Shown: positions 25,283 to 34,233, numbered from the stretch's first letter. The stretch: 64,000 bases of DNA from Orlajensenia sp037404875 (GCF_037404875.1 NZ_JBBELO010000015.1:1-64000), one strand, 5' to 3'. Numbers and translations: made by a program. The notes: generated by a model from the letters alone, not told the origin.

Positions 25283-26215
25283 GTGACCGCCCCACTGATG
25301 CTCCTCGACACGGCGTCGTTGTACTTCCGCGCCTTCTACGGCATTCCCGACACGATCAAGGCCCCCAACGGCATGCCTGTTAACGCCGTGCGCGGGCTGC
25401 TCGAGTTCATCGCCCGGCTCGTGACCGAGTACGAGCCGGGGCAGCTCGTGGCCTGCTGGGACGACGACTGGCGGCCGGCCTGGCGGGTCGAGCTCATTCC
25501 GAGCTACAAGGCGCACCGGGTAGAGAGGGCCATTGCGGATTCCCCCGATGTCGAGCAGACGCCCGACCTTCTCCTCGCGCAGATCCCGCTGATCCGGCAG
25601 GTGCTCGATGGGCTCGGCATTCCGGTGCTCGGCGCGGCCGAGCACGAGGCCGACGACGTCATCGGCAGCCTCGCCGCGCAGGCCTCCGAACCCGTCGACG
25701 TCGTGACGGGTGATCGCGACCTGTTCCAGCTCGTCGACGACGCATCCGGGGTGCGCGTGCTCTACACGGCGCGCGGCGTGAACAAGCTCGAGGTGCTGAC
25801 CGACGAGGTCGTGCGAGCGAAGTACGGCGTGGAGCCGCGGCAGTACGCCGACTTCGCCGTCATGCGGGGGGATGCTTCCGACGGGTTGCCCGGTGTCGGC
25901 GGCATCGGCGAGAAGACCGCCGCCGCCTTGCTCGCGGAGCACGGCAGCCTCGACGCCATCATCGCCGCCTCGACGGATGCCGCGGCGGGCATGTCCGCCA
26001 CGATGCGATCGAAGATCGCCGCTGCCGGGGACTACCTCAAGGTCGCGCCCCGCGTCGTCGAGGTCGTGCGCGACCTCGACCTCGGCGAGTTCGACGCTCG
26101 CATCCGTCCCCTGCCCGAGGAACGCGTTGAGGCGCTGACGGCGCTCGCCGCGGAGTGGAACCTCGGCGGAGCGATGACGCGAGCCCTCCGCGCGTTGGGC
26201 AACGAACCCGAATGA
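25283..26215 (+). CDS. 5'-3' exonuclease (PolI N-domain/flap endonuclease type)
   Basis: A stand-alone 310-residue 5'-nuclease like the N-terminal domain of DNA polymerase I. Acidic metal ligands are visible in LLDTASLYFRAF, HEADDVIGSLA and VVTGDRDLFQLV. The helix-three-turn-helix DNA-binding motif is GDASDGLPGVGGIGEKTAAALL. It probably removes RNA primers or flaps. GTG start. The full-length polA is not in this window, so this is an additional nuclease of the kind mycobacteria also encode. Confidence 0.93.
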   Translation: MTAPLMLLDTASLYFRAFYGIPDTIKAPNGMPVNAVRGLLEFIARLVTEYEPGQLVACWDDDWRPAWRVELIPSYKAHRVERAIADSPDVEQTPDLLLAQIPLIRQVLDGLGIPVLGAAEHEADDVIGSLAAQASEPVDVVTGDRDLFQLVDDASGVRVLYTARGVNKLEVLTDEVVRAKYGVEPRQYADFAVMRGDASDGLPGVGGIGEKTAAALLAEHGSLDAIIAASTDAAAGMSATMRSKIAAAGDYLKVAPRVVEVVRDLDLGEFDARIRPLPEERVEALTALAAEWNLGGAMTRALRALGNEPE

Positions 26216-26318
26216 ATTGCCGACGGGGGGTCCGGCGGAGCCTCGATGTCCCGGCGGGGGTTCCTGCCCCCGCCAGGGAACGTATGCTCCGCCCGATGAC
26301 GAGGACGGAGAGCGGGGG

Positions 26319-26391
26319 TGGGCCCCGTGGGGCTCGAACCCACGACCCGCGGATTAAAAGTCCGCTGCTCTGCCAACTGAGCTAGAGGCCC
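26319..26391 (-). tRNA. tRNA-Lys (UUU)
   Basis: A 73-base cloverleaf on the minus strand. The acceptor GGGCCTC pairs with GGGGCCC, the anticodon loop is CTTTTAA on a GCGGA/TCCGC stem, and the T arm is GTGGGTTCGAGCCCCAC. The anticodon reads AAA/AAG lysine codons. No CCA is encoded. Confidence 0.97.
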
Positions 26392-26471
26392 GCGCGTTCC
26401 AATCTATCGCGGATCGATCGCGGGTTAATGCGCGTAGCGTTGTCGGAACGTCGGCGATCGAGAGGAGCACG

Positions 26472-27101
26472 ATGACCGAGGAGTTCCACAAGCCCACCAA
26501 GTTCCCGTCGCGCGTCTTCGAGGCGTTCCACGGCGGCGATGATCCAGCGCAGCTGAGCCGCGTCGCGCACGAGACCGCCAACGCTCTGCTCAGCCGGGTT
26601 CGCGCCGATCCCGACCCCGAGATCGTCGATCGCCTCGTGACCTACACCGACGAGAACGGCATCGACGCCGTCGCCGAGCTGTGGTCGCGCGCATCCGCCC
26701 GCAGCCTGCCGGGGGCGCTCTGGCGCATCTACCTGCTGCGACTGCTCATCCGGCAGGATGCCGTGGGAACCAGCTTCCTGTACCAGCGCGGCACCGAGGT
26801 CTCGCGCACCATCGACGAGGTCGTTGCCGGTGCTCCGACGCCGACCGGCCCCGATGACATCGTCGTGCTGGCGGATGCGATCCTGCGGGGCCTGTTCACC
26901 GGCGACTTCGCCATCGCCCTGGATCGCGCGGCATCCTTCTGCCGGCTCATGGCGGCCGGGGCTGCGAGCCTCGCCGATGACGCCGACGCGGCCGAGCCCG
27001 AGCGCGCCACCGAGCTGACGACCCGCTCCGCCCGCTTCGCCCAGTTGGCGGAGGAGCTCGGCGCGTGCGCCCGATTGTGGCGGTCGGAGTCGCTGGACTG
27101 A
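26472..27101 (+). CDS. Conserved actinobacterial protein of unknown function
   Basis: A 209-residue, mostly alpha-helical, soluble and acidic protein with no signal peptide or membrane segment. The ATG has GAGAGGAG at good spacing, and the reading frame has the strong GC3 bias of its neighbours, so it is real. I do not recognise a catalytic motif; FHKPTKFPSRVFEAFHGGDDP at the start and AELWSRASARSLPGALWRIYLLR in the middle are the most distinctive stretches. Similar actinobacterial proteins have, as I recall, sometimes been labelled RNA polymerase beta subunit, which this is not. Confidence 0.75.
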   Translation: MTEEFHKPTKFPSRVFEAFHGGDDPAQLSRVAHETANALLSRVRADPDPEIVDRLVTYTDENGIDAVAELWSRASARSLPGALWRIYLLRLLIRQDAVGTSFLYQRGTEVSRTIDEVVAGAPTPTGPDDIVVLADAILRGLFTGDFAIALDRAASFCRLMAAGAASLADDADAAEPERATELTTRSARFAQLAEELGACARLWRSESLD

Positions 27102-27134
27102 GCCGCATCCGTTCCGATCTGCGAGGCTGGGAGC

Positions 27135-27908
27135 ATGGAACGCACCGATGACGGAAGTGCAGGCGACGCGGACTACGGCCGTATCGGCGAGGGCTATGCG
27201 ACGTACCGTCAGCCCGACGAGCGAATCGCGGCCGCGGTCGAGCAGGCGCTCGGCGACGCGCGCACCGTGCTGAACGTGGGAGCCGGAGCCGGCTCCTACG
27301 AGCCGCGCGGCCGGGCGGTGACCGCGGTCGAGCCCTCCGCCACGATGCGAGCCCAGCGATCGCCGGAACTGGCCCGCGCGATCGACGCCACCGCTGAGAA
27401 CCTGCCCTTCGACGACGACAGCTTCGACGCGGCCCTCGCCTCGTTCACGGTGCACCAGTGGGCCGATCTCGACAAGGGCTTCGCCGAGCTGCGCAGGGTG
27501 ACCCGAGGCCCGGTCGTCGTGCTGACGTGCGACCCCGCAGCGCTCGACCGGTTCTGGCTCAACGACTACGCGCCCGAGGTGATCGCCACGGAGGCGGCGC
27601 GCTATCCCGCCATCGACCACATCACCGAGGCGCTCGGAGCGCACAGCCGTGTGGACGTCGTCCCCATTCCCTTGGACTGTACCGACGGGTTCGGCGAGGC
27701 GTACTACGGCAGGCCGGAGGCACTGCTCGATCCCGGAGCCCGCCGTGCCAACTCCGCGTGGAGTTTCGTAGGCCCGAAGGTGGCGGACCGCTTCGTCCGC
27801 GACCTCTCCGACGATCTGGCCACCGGCAAATGGGATGCGGCGCACGGCGTCCTGCGCGCTCAACCCGAGTTCGAAGGATCGTTGAGACTCGTCATCGGCC
27901 TCGAATAG
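27135..27908 (+). CDS. Class I SAM-dependent methyltransferase
   Basis: A 257-residue Rossmann-fold methyltransferase of the UbiE/Methyltransf_11 kind. Motif I is VLNVGAGAGSYEP, motif II the acidic VTAVEPSATM, and ATAENLPFDDDSFDAALASFTVHQW spans motifs III-IV. The substrate is unknown. ATG with GGGAG upstream. The gene stands alone between the hypothetical gene and a convergent LLM gene. Confidence 0.9.
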   Translation: MERTDDGSAGDADYGRIGEGYATYRQPDERIAAAVEQALGDARTVLNVGAGAGSYEPRGRAVTAVEPSATMRAQRSPELARAIDATAENLPFDDDSFDAALASFTVHQWADLDKGFAELRRVTRGPVVVLTCDPAALDRFWLNDYAPEVIATEAARYPAIDHITEALGAHSRVDVVPIPLDCTDGFGEAYYGRPEALLDPGARRANSAWSFVGPKVADRFVRDLSDDLATGKWDAAHGVLRAQPEFEGSLRLVIGLE

Positions 27909-27988
27909 CCGACAGAGGAACACTCTTGCCGGAGCATCGCTTACACTTGATCGTGGTCGGGCCGCAGTAACCCCGGGCTCCAATATTC

Positions 27989-28019
27989 GCCGCTCCGAGC
28001 GGCCTTGCGCCGAGAGGCG
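27989..28019. terminator. Tandem small hairpins between convergent genes
   Basis: GCCGCT-ccg-AGCGGC (27989-28003) is followed closely by CGCC-gaga-GGCG (28008-28019). They lie in the 146-base gap between the convergent methyltransferase and LLM genes, so may serve both as termination structures. There is no U-tract, and the assignment is weak. Confidence 0.35.
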
Positions 28020-28054
28020 TTCTGCGGTCCGGCCATACTTCTGCCCAGTGCGCC

Positions 28055-28975
28055 TCAGCGCAGCTGCGGCACGACCTCCGCTGCGATGAGCTCGAGTGCA
28101 TCGAGGTCGTGGATGTCGAGCAGCTGCAGGTAGATCGTCTCGGCGCCCATGTCACGGTACTTTCCGATGCGGTCGACGACCTGCGCGGCAGTGCCGCCGA
28201 GCGCATCACGACGAGCCGCATCCGCGGTGCGTCCAACCGCCTCCGCACGGCGGGCAACTTCGGCGTCGTCGCGTCCGATGATGGTGGTCTGCGCCACCGA
28301 GAACCGGACGTCTCCGGGCGGCCTGCCCGCAGCGGCGGATGCCTCTCGAACGCGATCGAACGCCGCCGCGGTCTCATCGTCGTTGCCGAACGGCAGGTTG
28401 AACTCGCTCGCGTACCGCGCCGCCAGAGCGGGAGTGCGCTTCGCGCCACCACCGCCGATGATGAGGGGCACGGATGCCTGCGCGGGCTTGGGAAGGGCGG
28501 GCGCATCGACGAGGGTGTAGTGCTCGCCGTTGAAGCTGTAGGACTCTCCGACCGGAGTGGCCCACAGTCCGGTGATGATCTCGAGCTGCTCTTCGAAGCG
28601 GTCGAAGCGCTTGCCCGGGAAGGGTATCCCCAGGGCGCGGTGTTCGGCTTCGAACCAGCCCGTGCCGAGCCCGAGTTCCACCCGCCCGTTCGACATCGCA
28701 TCCACCTGGGCCACCTGGATGGCCAGCAGCGACGGCAGCCGGAACGTGGCCGACGACACGAGCGTTCCGAGTCGGATGCTCGTCGTTTCCCGTGCGAGCG
28801 CCCCGAGGGTGACCCACGAGTCCGTCGGACCGGGCAGGCCGTCGCCGGCCATCGTGAGGAAGTGGTCGCTGCGGAAGAAGGCGTCGAAGCCCAGCCGCTC
28901 GGCCGCCTGGGCCATGCGCAACTGGTCCTCGTAGGTCGCGCCCAGCTGCGGTTCGGTGAAGATGCGGAATCTCAT
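28055..28975 (-). CDS. LLM-class F420-dependent oxidoreductase (TIGR03560-like)
   Basis: A 306-residue luciferase-like barrel protein: MRFRIFTEPQLGATYEDQL, FFRSDHFLTM, LGTLVSSATFRLPSLLA, DAMSNGRVELGLGTGWFEAEH and VPLIIGGGGAKRTPALAARYA are the typical F420-enzyme elements. The ATG at 28975 starts the first beta strand; the longer frame upstream overlaps the divergent aminotransferase gene and is not credible. Substrate unknown. It is unrelated in sequence detail to the LLM protein at 24.2 kb. Confidence 0.9.
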   Translation of the reverse strand: MRFRIFTEPQLGATYEDQLRMAQAAERLGFDAFFRSDHFLTMAGDGLPGPTDSWVTLGALARETTSIRLGTLVSSATFRLPSLLAIQVAQVDAMSNGRVELGLGTGWFEAEHRALGIPFPGKRFDRFEEQLEIITGLWATPVGESYSFNGEHYTLVDAPALPKPAQASVPLIIGGGGAKRTPALAARYASEFNLPFGNDDETAAAFDRVREASAAAGRPPGDVRFSVAQTTIIGRDDAEVARRAEAVGRTADAARRDALGGTAAQVVDRIGKYRDMGAETIYLQLLDIHDLDALELIAAEVVPQLR

Positions 28976-29015
28976 GTCATCAGCCTCGCACGCGCCCACG
29001 ACTAGGGTGATTTTC

Positions 29016-29897
29016 ATGACCTTGCCGCTCACGCTCATCCTCGATCCGCTGCCCGCCGATGCGACGGATGTCGCGGGCAGCTTCCGCGAGGTCGACGCCT
29101 CGGCGCCGGCACTGCGGGTGGGGGAGCTGAGCACGCAGCGCGGCGATGGGATCTTCGAGACGATCGCCATCGTCGACGGGCATGCGCAGGAGCGCGAGCC
29201 GCACCTGGCCCGGCTGGCCCGCTCCGCCGAGATCTGCGACCTCCCCGCCCCGAACCCGGTGCAGTGGCGCGCCGCGATCGACTACGCCACCGCCAACGTG
29301 CCGCAGGAGGGCGAGCTCGCGATGAAGATCGTGCTCAGCCGCGGCGTCGAGCACGGACCGGCGCCGACGGCCTGGCTGACCGTGACGGCGGCCGCCGACT
29401 TCACCGTCGTGCGCGGCAACGGCATCCGGGTCATCACCCTCGACCGCGGCTATGACAGCGGAGCGGCCGAACGGGCGCCGTGGCTGCTGCTCGGCGCGAA
29501 GACCCTGAGCTATGCGGTCAACATGGCGGCGCTGCGCGAGGCGAAGCGTCGGGGCGCCGACGACACCATCTTTCTCACGAGTGACGGCTACGTGATGGAG
29601 GGTCCGACCTCGAGCGTCATCGCCCGCATCGACGGCGTGTTCACCACCCCGCGGCCGTCAGGGTCGATCCTGGCGGGAACGACGCAGGCGAGCCTGTTCG
29701 AGTACATCCGCACGCACGAGTACCCCGTGGCCGAACGCGACGTCACTGGTGAGGAACTGCGCACGGCAGACGCGATCTGGCTGGTGTCGAGCGTTCGGCT
29801 GGCCGCGCCCGTCATCGAGCTCGACGGCATGCCGCTCGCGATCGATCGTGAGCCGACGGATGCCTTCACGCGCTACCTGCTGAGCCCGCGCGACTGA
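29016..29897 (+). CDS. Class IV aminotransferase / 4-amino-4-deoxychorismate lyase-like
   Basis: A 293-residue fold-type IV PLP protein. It has the family GDGIFETIAIVDGHAQEREPHLARL start, the PLP lysine in LLLGAKTLSYAVNM, and DDTIFLTSDGYVMEGPTSSVIAR with the Glu that binds the pyridine nitrogen, then SILAGTTQASL. Actinobacterial relatives are annotated as aminodeoxychorismate lyase (PabC, folate pathway) or branched-chain/D-amino-acid transaminase; length and the SYAVNM motif favour the PabC-like group, without certainty. Confidence 0.85.
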   Translation: MTLPLTLILDPLPADATDVAGSFREVDASAPALRVGELSTQRGDGIFETIAIVDGHAQEREPHLARLARSAEICDLPAPNPVQWRAAIDYATANVPQEGELAMKIVLSRGVEHGPAPTAWLTVTAAADFTVVRGNGIRVITLDRGYDSGAAERAPWLLLGAKTLSYAVNMAALREAKRRGADDTIFLTSDGYVMEGPTSSVIARIDGVFTTPRPSGSILAGTTQASLFEYIRTHEYPVAERDVTGEELRTADAIWLVSSVRLAAPVIELDGMPLAIDREPTDAFTRYLLSPRD

Positions 29898-29912
29898 TCG
29901 GGCCTGGGTCAG

Positions 29913-30015
29913 CCGAAAAGCGAGGCGATTCTCGCAGGCACGCCGTGCGCATCCGTCGGAAGGCGGCGTGGCGCACGAATCGCCTCGCTTTTCGGAATCT
30001 CCTCGCTTTTCGGAA
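29913..30015. terminator. Long inverted repeat with tandemly duplicated right arm
   Basis: A perfect 19-bp inverted repeat (arms 29913-29931 and 29977-29995, left arm starting CCGAAAAGCGAGGCG) flanks a GC-rich 45-base loop that can itself pair. The right arm is then repeated with one change: 21-base units at 29977-29997 and 29995-30015, period 18. It lies between the convergent aminotransferase gene and pstB, so a bidirectional terminator is likely, but its size and the duplicated arm are unusual. Confidence 0.7.
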
Positions 30016-30054
30016 GGTGGGGGGCGACCCGAAGACGGCGAGGCGCCGGCCGGA

Positions 30055-30834
30055 TCAACCGAAGCGGCCCGAGACGTAGTCCTCGGTGGCCTGCACGGTG
30101 GGGTTCGAGAAGAGCGTCGTCGTGTCGCTGTACTCGATGAGGTTGCCGGGCTTGCCGGTTCCGGCGATGTTGAAGAACGCCGTCTTGTCGGAGACGCGCG
30201 ATGCCTGCTGCATGTTGTGGGTCACGATCACGATCGTGTACTCCTGCTTCAGCTCCTCCATCAGGTCTTCGATGGCGAGCGTCGAGATGGGGTCGAGTGC
30301 AGAGCAGGGCTCGTCCATGAGCAGCACGTCGGGGGAGACCGCGATGGCGCGGGCGATGCAGAGACGCTGCTGCTGTCCGCCCGAGAGGCTCGAACCGGGC
30401 TGGCCGAGGCGGTCCTTGACCTCGTTCCAGAGGTTCGCCCCCCGCAGCGACTGCTCGATGAGGCCGTCGGACTCGCTCTTCGACATGCGTCGGTTGTTGA
30501 GCTTGACGCCGGCGAGCACATTGTCGCCGATCGACATCGTGGGGAACGGGTTCGGGCGCTGGAAGACCATGCCGACCTGCCGGCGCACGAGCACCGGGTC
30601 CACGCCGGGGCCGTAGAGGTTGTTCCCGTCGATGAGCACCTCGCCCTCGACGCGGGCTCCGGGGATGACCTCGTGCATGCGGTTGAGCGTGCGCAGGAAG
30701 GTGGACTTTCCGCATCCCGACGGGCCGATGAAGGCCGTCACGGTGCGGGGCTCGATGGTCAGCGACACACCCTCGACGGCGAGGAAGCTGGAGTAGTAGA
30801 CGTTGAGGTCGTTGACCTCGATGCGCTTGGACAC
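30055..30834 (-). CDS. pstB: Phosphate ABC transporter ATP-binding protein
   Basis: A 259-residue ATPase of the high-affinity phosphate importer. Walker A is GPSGCGKST, the signature LSGGQQQRLCIARAIA and Walker B VLLMDEPCSALDPIST, followed by the H-loop VTHNMQQASRVSD. The PstB-specific QRPNPFPTMSIGDNV and the KTAFFNIAG region confirm the family. GTG start with AAGGAA upstream. Last gene of pstSCAB, 19 bases after pstA. Confidence 0.97.
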   Translation of the reverse strand: MSKRIEVNDLNVYYSSFLAVEGVSLTIEPRTVTAFIGPSGCGKSTFLRTLNRMHEVIPGARVEGEVLIDGNNLYGPGVDPVLVRRQVGMVFQRPNPFPTMSIGDNVLAGVKLNNRRMSKSESDGLIEQSLRGANLWNEVKDRLGQPGSSLSGGQQQRLCIARAIAVSPDVLLMDEPCSALDPISTLAIEDLMEELKQEYTIVIVTHNMQQASRVSDKTAFFNIAGTGKPGNLIEYSDTTTLFSNPTVQATEDYVSGRFG

Positions 30835-30853
30835 TGTGGGGATTCCTTGCTTC

Positions 30854-31939
30854 TTAGCGGCCGTACTTGGGGGCGAAGACCTTGGCGATGATGCGGCCGA
30901 CGAGGTTCAGCAGCATCACGATCAGGATGAGGGCGAGGGCGGCCGTCCAGGCGCGATCGATCGAGTCCTGGGCGTGCAGGCCCGCGGCCTGCGTGTACTG
31001 GGTGTAGACGAACACCGGCAGGGTCATCATGCGCTCGTTGAACAGGTCGTAGTTCATGCTCGTCGTGAACCCGCAGACGATCAGCAGCGGAGCCGTCTCG
31101 CCGATGACGCGGGCGATCGAGAGCATGATGCCCGTCGTGAGGCCCGCGAGCGATGTCGGCAGCACGATGCGCAGCACGGTGAGCCACTTCGGCACGCCGA
31201 GGGCGTAGGACGCCTCGCGCAACTCGTTCGGCACGAGACGCAGGATCTCCTCGCTCGAGCGCACGACCACCGGGATCATGAGCACCGAGAGGGCGATCGC
31301 GCCCATGAACCCGTTGCGGATGCCGGGGCCGAAGAAGAGCGCGAACAGCGCGTAGGCGAACAGGCCGGCGACGATCGAGGGGATGCCGGTCATCACGTCG
31401 ACGAAGAACGTGATGCCGCGGGCCAGTGCGCCTCGCCCGTATTCGACGAGGTAGATCGAGGTGAGCAGGCCGATGGGCACCGAGATGAGTGCCGCCATCA
31501 GGGTGATGAGCAGCGTGCCGGTGATGGCGTGCAGCGCGCCGCCCCCGGGGCCGATCACGTTGCGCATCGACTGGGTGAAGAAGGCGATGTCGAAGCGCGC
31601 GAGGCCGTTGGTGATGACCGTCCAGGCGAGCGAGATCAGCGGAAGGAGGGCGATCACGAAGGCCGTGGCGACCAGCGAGGTGACGAGCCTGTCCATCGCT
31701 CGACGGCTGCCCTCCACGAGCAGCGAGATGAGGTAGAGCGCGAGATCGAAAAGCAGGGTGCCGAAGAACACCGCACCCACGATGTTGAAGTCCTTCGTAG
31801 CTCCCGACGCGGCGAGCACGGCGAAGACGGCGCCGAAGATGGCCCAGCTGGCCACGAGCACCATCCAGGTGGTGCCGCGCGGGAGCTTACCGGCGGTGAA
31901 GGCGTTCGACAGGGGCCGGGCCAGGGTCGCGGTGGTCAT
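30854..31939 (-). CDS. pstA: Phosphate ABC transporter permease PstA
   Basis: A 361-residue permease, longer than the roughly 300-residue E. coli protein because of an N-terminal extension with extra hydrophobic segments (about residues 25-110). The permease core contains PIGLLTSIYLVEYGRGALARG, DVMTGIPSIVAGLFAYALF and the EAA loop LREASYALGVPKWLTVLRIVLP. It pairs with PstC in the membrane. The ATG overlaps the pstC stop by one base (TGATG). Confidence 0.96.
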   Translation of the reverse strand: MTTATLARPLSNAFTAGKLPRGTTWMVLVASWAIFGAVFAVLAASGATKDFNIVGAVFFGTLLFDLALYLISLLVEGSRRAMDRLVTSLVATAFVIALLPLISLAWTVITNGLARFDIAFFTQSMRNVIGPGGGALHAITGTLLITLMAALISVPIGLLTSIYLVEYGRGALARGITFFVDVMTGIPSIVAGLFAYALFALFFGPGIRNGFMGAIALSVLMIPVVVRSSEEILRLVPNELREASYALGVPKWLTVLRIVLPTSLAGLTTGIMLSIARVIGETAPLLIVCGFTTSMNYDLFNERMMTLPVFVYTQYTQAAGLHAQDSIDRAWTAALALILIVMLLNLVGRIIAKVFAPKYGR

Positions 31940-32880
31940 CAGTTGGCTCCCGAGAAGGCCTTGCGGCGGTTGACGATGTAGCGGGCCAGCACGTTGATGA
32001 GCAGCGTCACCACGAACAGCACGAGGCCGGATGCGATGAGCGCGTTCACCGAGACGCCGGTGGCCTCGGGGAACTGCAGGGCGATGTTCGCGGCGATCGT
32101 GTTGGGGCTCTGCGCTTGCAGCACCGCGAACTTCACGACGATCGCGGGAGAGAGCACCATCGCGATGGCGAGTGTCTCGCCGAGCGCGCGGCCGAGGCCG
32201 AGCATGATGGCCGAGACGATGCCCGAGCGGGCGAAGGGCAGGACGGCGATGCGCACCATCTCCCACCGGGTGGCGCCGAGGGCGAGGGCCGCCTCCTCAT
32301 GAAGTCGGGGAGTCTGCAGGAAGACCTCGCGGCAGATCGCGGTCATGATCGGGATGACCATGACGGCCAGCACGACTCCGGCGGTGAGGATGGTGCGCCC
32401 CGTTCCCGAGATCGGCGGGGCGAACAGGGGGAACCAGCCCAGATGCTGGCCGAGCCACGCGTAGAAGGGCTGAACGAAGGTGGAGAGCGTCGCGATGCCC
32501 CACAGGCCGAAGACGACCGACGGAACCGCGGCGAGCAGGTCGATGATGTAGCCGAGCGTCTGCGCGACCCTGCGCGGCGCGTAGTGCGAGATGAAGAGTG
32601 CGATGCCGAGCGAGAGCGGCGTCGCGATGAGCAGCGCCAGGAACGCGGCCCAGATGGTTCCGAAGACGAGCGGCCAGACGTACTCCCAGAAGTTGGAGGC
32701 GTCGTTCGGCAGCTCGCCCGGGGCGGCGAAGATGGCCGGCAGACTCTGCACGACGAGGAAGATGGCGACCGCTGCGAGGGTCGCGAGGATCAGCGCACCG
32801 GCGACGACCGTGCTCGTTGAGAAGATGCGGTCGCCAAGACGGATCTTGGCCTTGGGAGCACTCGCGGTTGCGACGGACAT
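31939..32880 (-). CDS. pstC: Phosphate ABC transporter permease PstC
   Basis: A 313-residue permease with six predicted helices. It shows PLSLGIALFISHYAPRRVAQ, IDLLAAVPSVVFGLWGIATL and the EAA loop LHEEAALALGATRWEMVRIAVLP, followed by the PstC-type GLGRALGETLAIAMVL. It sits 95 bases downstream of pstS; the gap contains a strong hairpin that probably lowers pstCAB relative to pstS. Confidence 0.96.
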   Translation of the reverse strand: MSVATASAPKAKIRLGDRIFSTSTVVAGALILATLAAVAIFLVVQSLPAIFAAPGELPNDASNFWEYVWPLVFGTIWAAFLALLIATPLSLGIALFISHYAPRRVAQTLGYIIDLLAAVPSVVFGLWGIATLSTFVQPFYAWLGQHLGWFPLFAPPISGTGRTILTAGVVLAVMVIPIMTAICREVFLQTPRLHEEAALALGATRWEMVRIAVLPFARSGIVSAIMLGLGRALGETLAIAMVLSPAIVVKFAVLQAQSPNTIAANIALQFPEATGVSVNALIASGLVLFVVTLLINVLARYIVNRRKAFSGAN

Positions 32881-32931
32881 GCGGTGGCTTTCTGTCGTTC
32901 GGTTCGGGTGCGGCGGTGCCGAACACCCAAG

Positions 32932-32964
32932 ACTCGGCCTGGGTCGAGGCGACCCAGGCCGAGT
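32932..32964 (-). terminator. Hairpin in the pstS-pstC gap (attenuating terminator)
   Basis: A perfect 14-bp stem (32932-32945 with 32951-32964; arm ACTCGGCCTGGGTC) closes a 5-base loop. It stands 11 bases after the pstS stop and inside the operon, the position where many binding-protein operons reduce downstream expression or stabilise the upstream message. No U-run follows. Confidence 0.75.
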
Positions 32965-32975
32965 GAGGTGTGGAG

Positions 32976-34073
32976 TTACTTGATGGTAGCGACCGCGGTC
33001 TTGACCTTCTTGGCGAGGTCGGCCGAGAGCGGGGCCGAGCCGGCCTGCTCCGCTGCGGCCTGCTGGGCGGCGTCGCTGACGATGTAGTCGACGTAGCCCT
33101 TCACCAGGTCGGCCTTGGCCGAGTCGGCGTACTGCTGGCAGGCGATCACGTAGCTGACGAGCACGAGCGGCCAGGCGTTCTTGTCGGTGTTGGTGCGGTC
33201 GATCGCGATCGCGAGGTCGTTGTCCTCACGGCCGTCGGCGATGGGAGAGGCGGCCACGACGTCAGCGGCACCGTCAGCGGAGAGCTTGACGAACGAGTCG
33301 CCCACCTTCAGCTGCGCGATCGAGAGGCCGGCGGAACCGGACTCGTCGATGTAGGTGATCGAGTTGGCGGCGTTCTTGGTCGCGTCTGCGACACCCGAGG
33401 TGCCCTTGGCGGCGTCGCCGACCTGGAAGGGGAAGGTCTGCGAGGCCGGAGCGGTCCAGACGTCCTTCGCGTTCGCGGCGAGGTACTCGGTGAAGTTCTG
33501 CGTGGTGCCCGAGTCATCGGAACGGTGAACGACCGTGATGGGGGCGGAGGGCAGCGAGGCACCGGAGTTCAGGGCCTTGATCTTCGCGTCGTCCCACGTC
33601 GTGATCGCGCCGCTGAAGATGCCGGCGATGGTGGCCGCATCCAGCTTCAGGTCCTTCAGGCCCTCGACGTTGTACGCGATGGCGATGGGGGAGATGTAGA
33701 CGGGAAGGTCGATGCCCTTGGTGTCGGGAGCGCAGGCGGCGAAGGCGCCGGCGAGCTCCGTGTCCTTCAGGGCGGCGTCCGAGCCGGCGAAGTCGGCTGC
33801 GCCCGAGATGAAGCTCGTGCGACCGGCGCCGGAGCCCTGCGGGTCGTAGTTGATGGTCACGTCCGGGTTGTCGGTCTGGAAGCCGGCGATCCAGGTGGTC
33901 TGTGCGGTGCCCTGGGCCGAGGAGCCGATTCCGTTCAGCGTTCCGGAGAGCGCAGGTGCGTCAGACGTGGGTGCAGCGGACTCGGCCGGTGCCTCATTGG
34001 CCGCACACGAGGAGAGTGCGATGGTGGCTGCGATGGCGACCGCGGCCGGCGCGTAGAAACGCTTCAGGTTCAC
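32976..34073 (-). CDS. pstS: Phosphate-binding lipoprotein PstS
   Basis: A 365-residue high-affinity phosphate-binding protein. Lipobox LSSC (Cys23) is followed by an Ala/Ser/Pro-rich linker. The mature protein has LNGIGSSAQGTAQTTWIAGF, the SGAGRTSFISGAADFAGSDAAL phosphate loop and VVHRSDDSGTTQNFTEYLA, all typical of PstS. GTG start at 34073. Four 11-bp PHO-box-like repeats lie upstream on the same strand. Confidence 0.96.
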   Translation of the reverse strand: MNLKRFYAPAAVAIAATIALSSCAANEAPAESAAPTSDAPALSGTLNGIGSSAQGTAQTTWIAGFQTDNPDVTINYDPQGSGAGRTSFISGAADFAGSDAALKDTELAGAFAACAPDTKGIDLPVYISPIAIAYNVEGLKDLKLDAATIAGIFSGAITTWDDAKIKALNSGASLPSAPITVVHRSDDSGTTQNFTEYLAANAKDVWTAPASQTFPFQVGDAAKGTSGVADATKNAANSITYIDESGSAGLSIAQLKVGDSFVKLSADGAADVVAASPIADGREDNDLAIAIDRTNTDKNAWPLVLVSYVIACQQYADSAKADLVKGYVDYIVSDAAQQAAAEQAGSAPLSADLAKKVKTAVATIK

Positions 34074-34146
34074 AGGGGGTCCCTTTCAGGGTGTGAGTGC
34101 AAGAGTCGGGCCGGTACTCGGCCCGGTCATGACCGTAGGTGCGACG

Positions 34147-34186
34147 CATGAAGCACCGGCTCACGGGTGGTAAACGGAACCTTAAC
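34147..34186 (-). promoter_or_regulatory. PHO-box-like array upstream of pstS
   Basis: Reading the minus strand, heptamers GTTAAGG (34186-34180), GTTTACC (34175-34169), GTGAGCC (34164-34158) and CTTCATG (34153-34147) recur with an exact 11-base period. The actinobacterial PhoP/RegX3 operator is a tandem of GTTCACC-like units at this same spacing. The array ends 74 bases before the pstS GTG, a normal activator position. RegX3 is encoded at 44.4 kb. Confidence 0.65.
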
Positions 34187-34233
34187 GAATGGCCACGATC
34201 CGCTCAGCGACAGCCCGCCCAGGCACCGCGCGA

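Noticed and set aside
27909..28054. Possible small RNA or riboswitch between the methyltransferase and LLM genes
   Set aside because: Only two short hairpins are seen, with no recognisable riboswitch core; convergent-gene terminators explain them.
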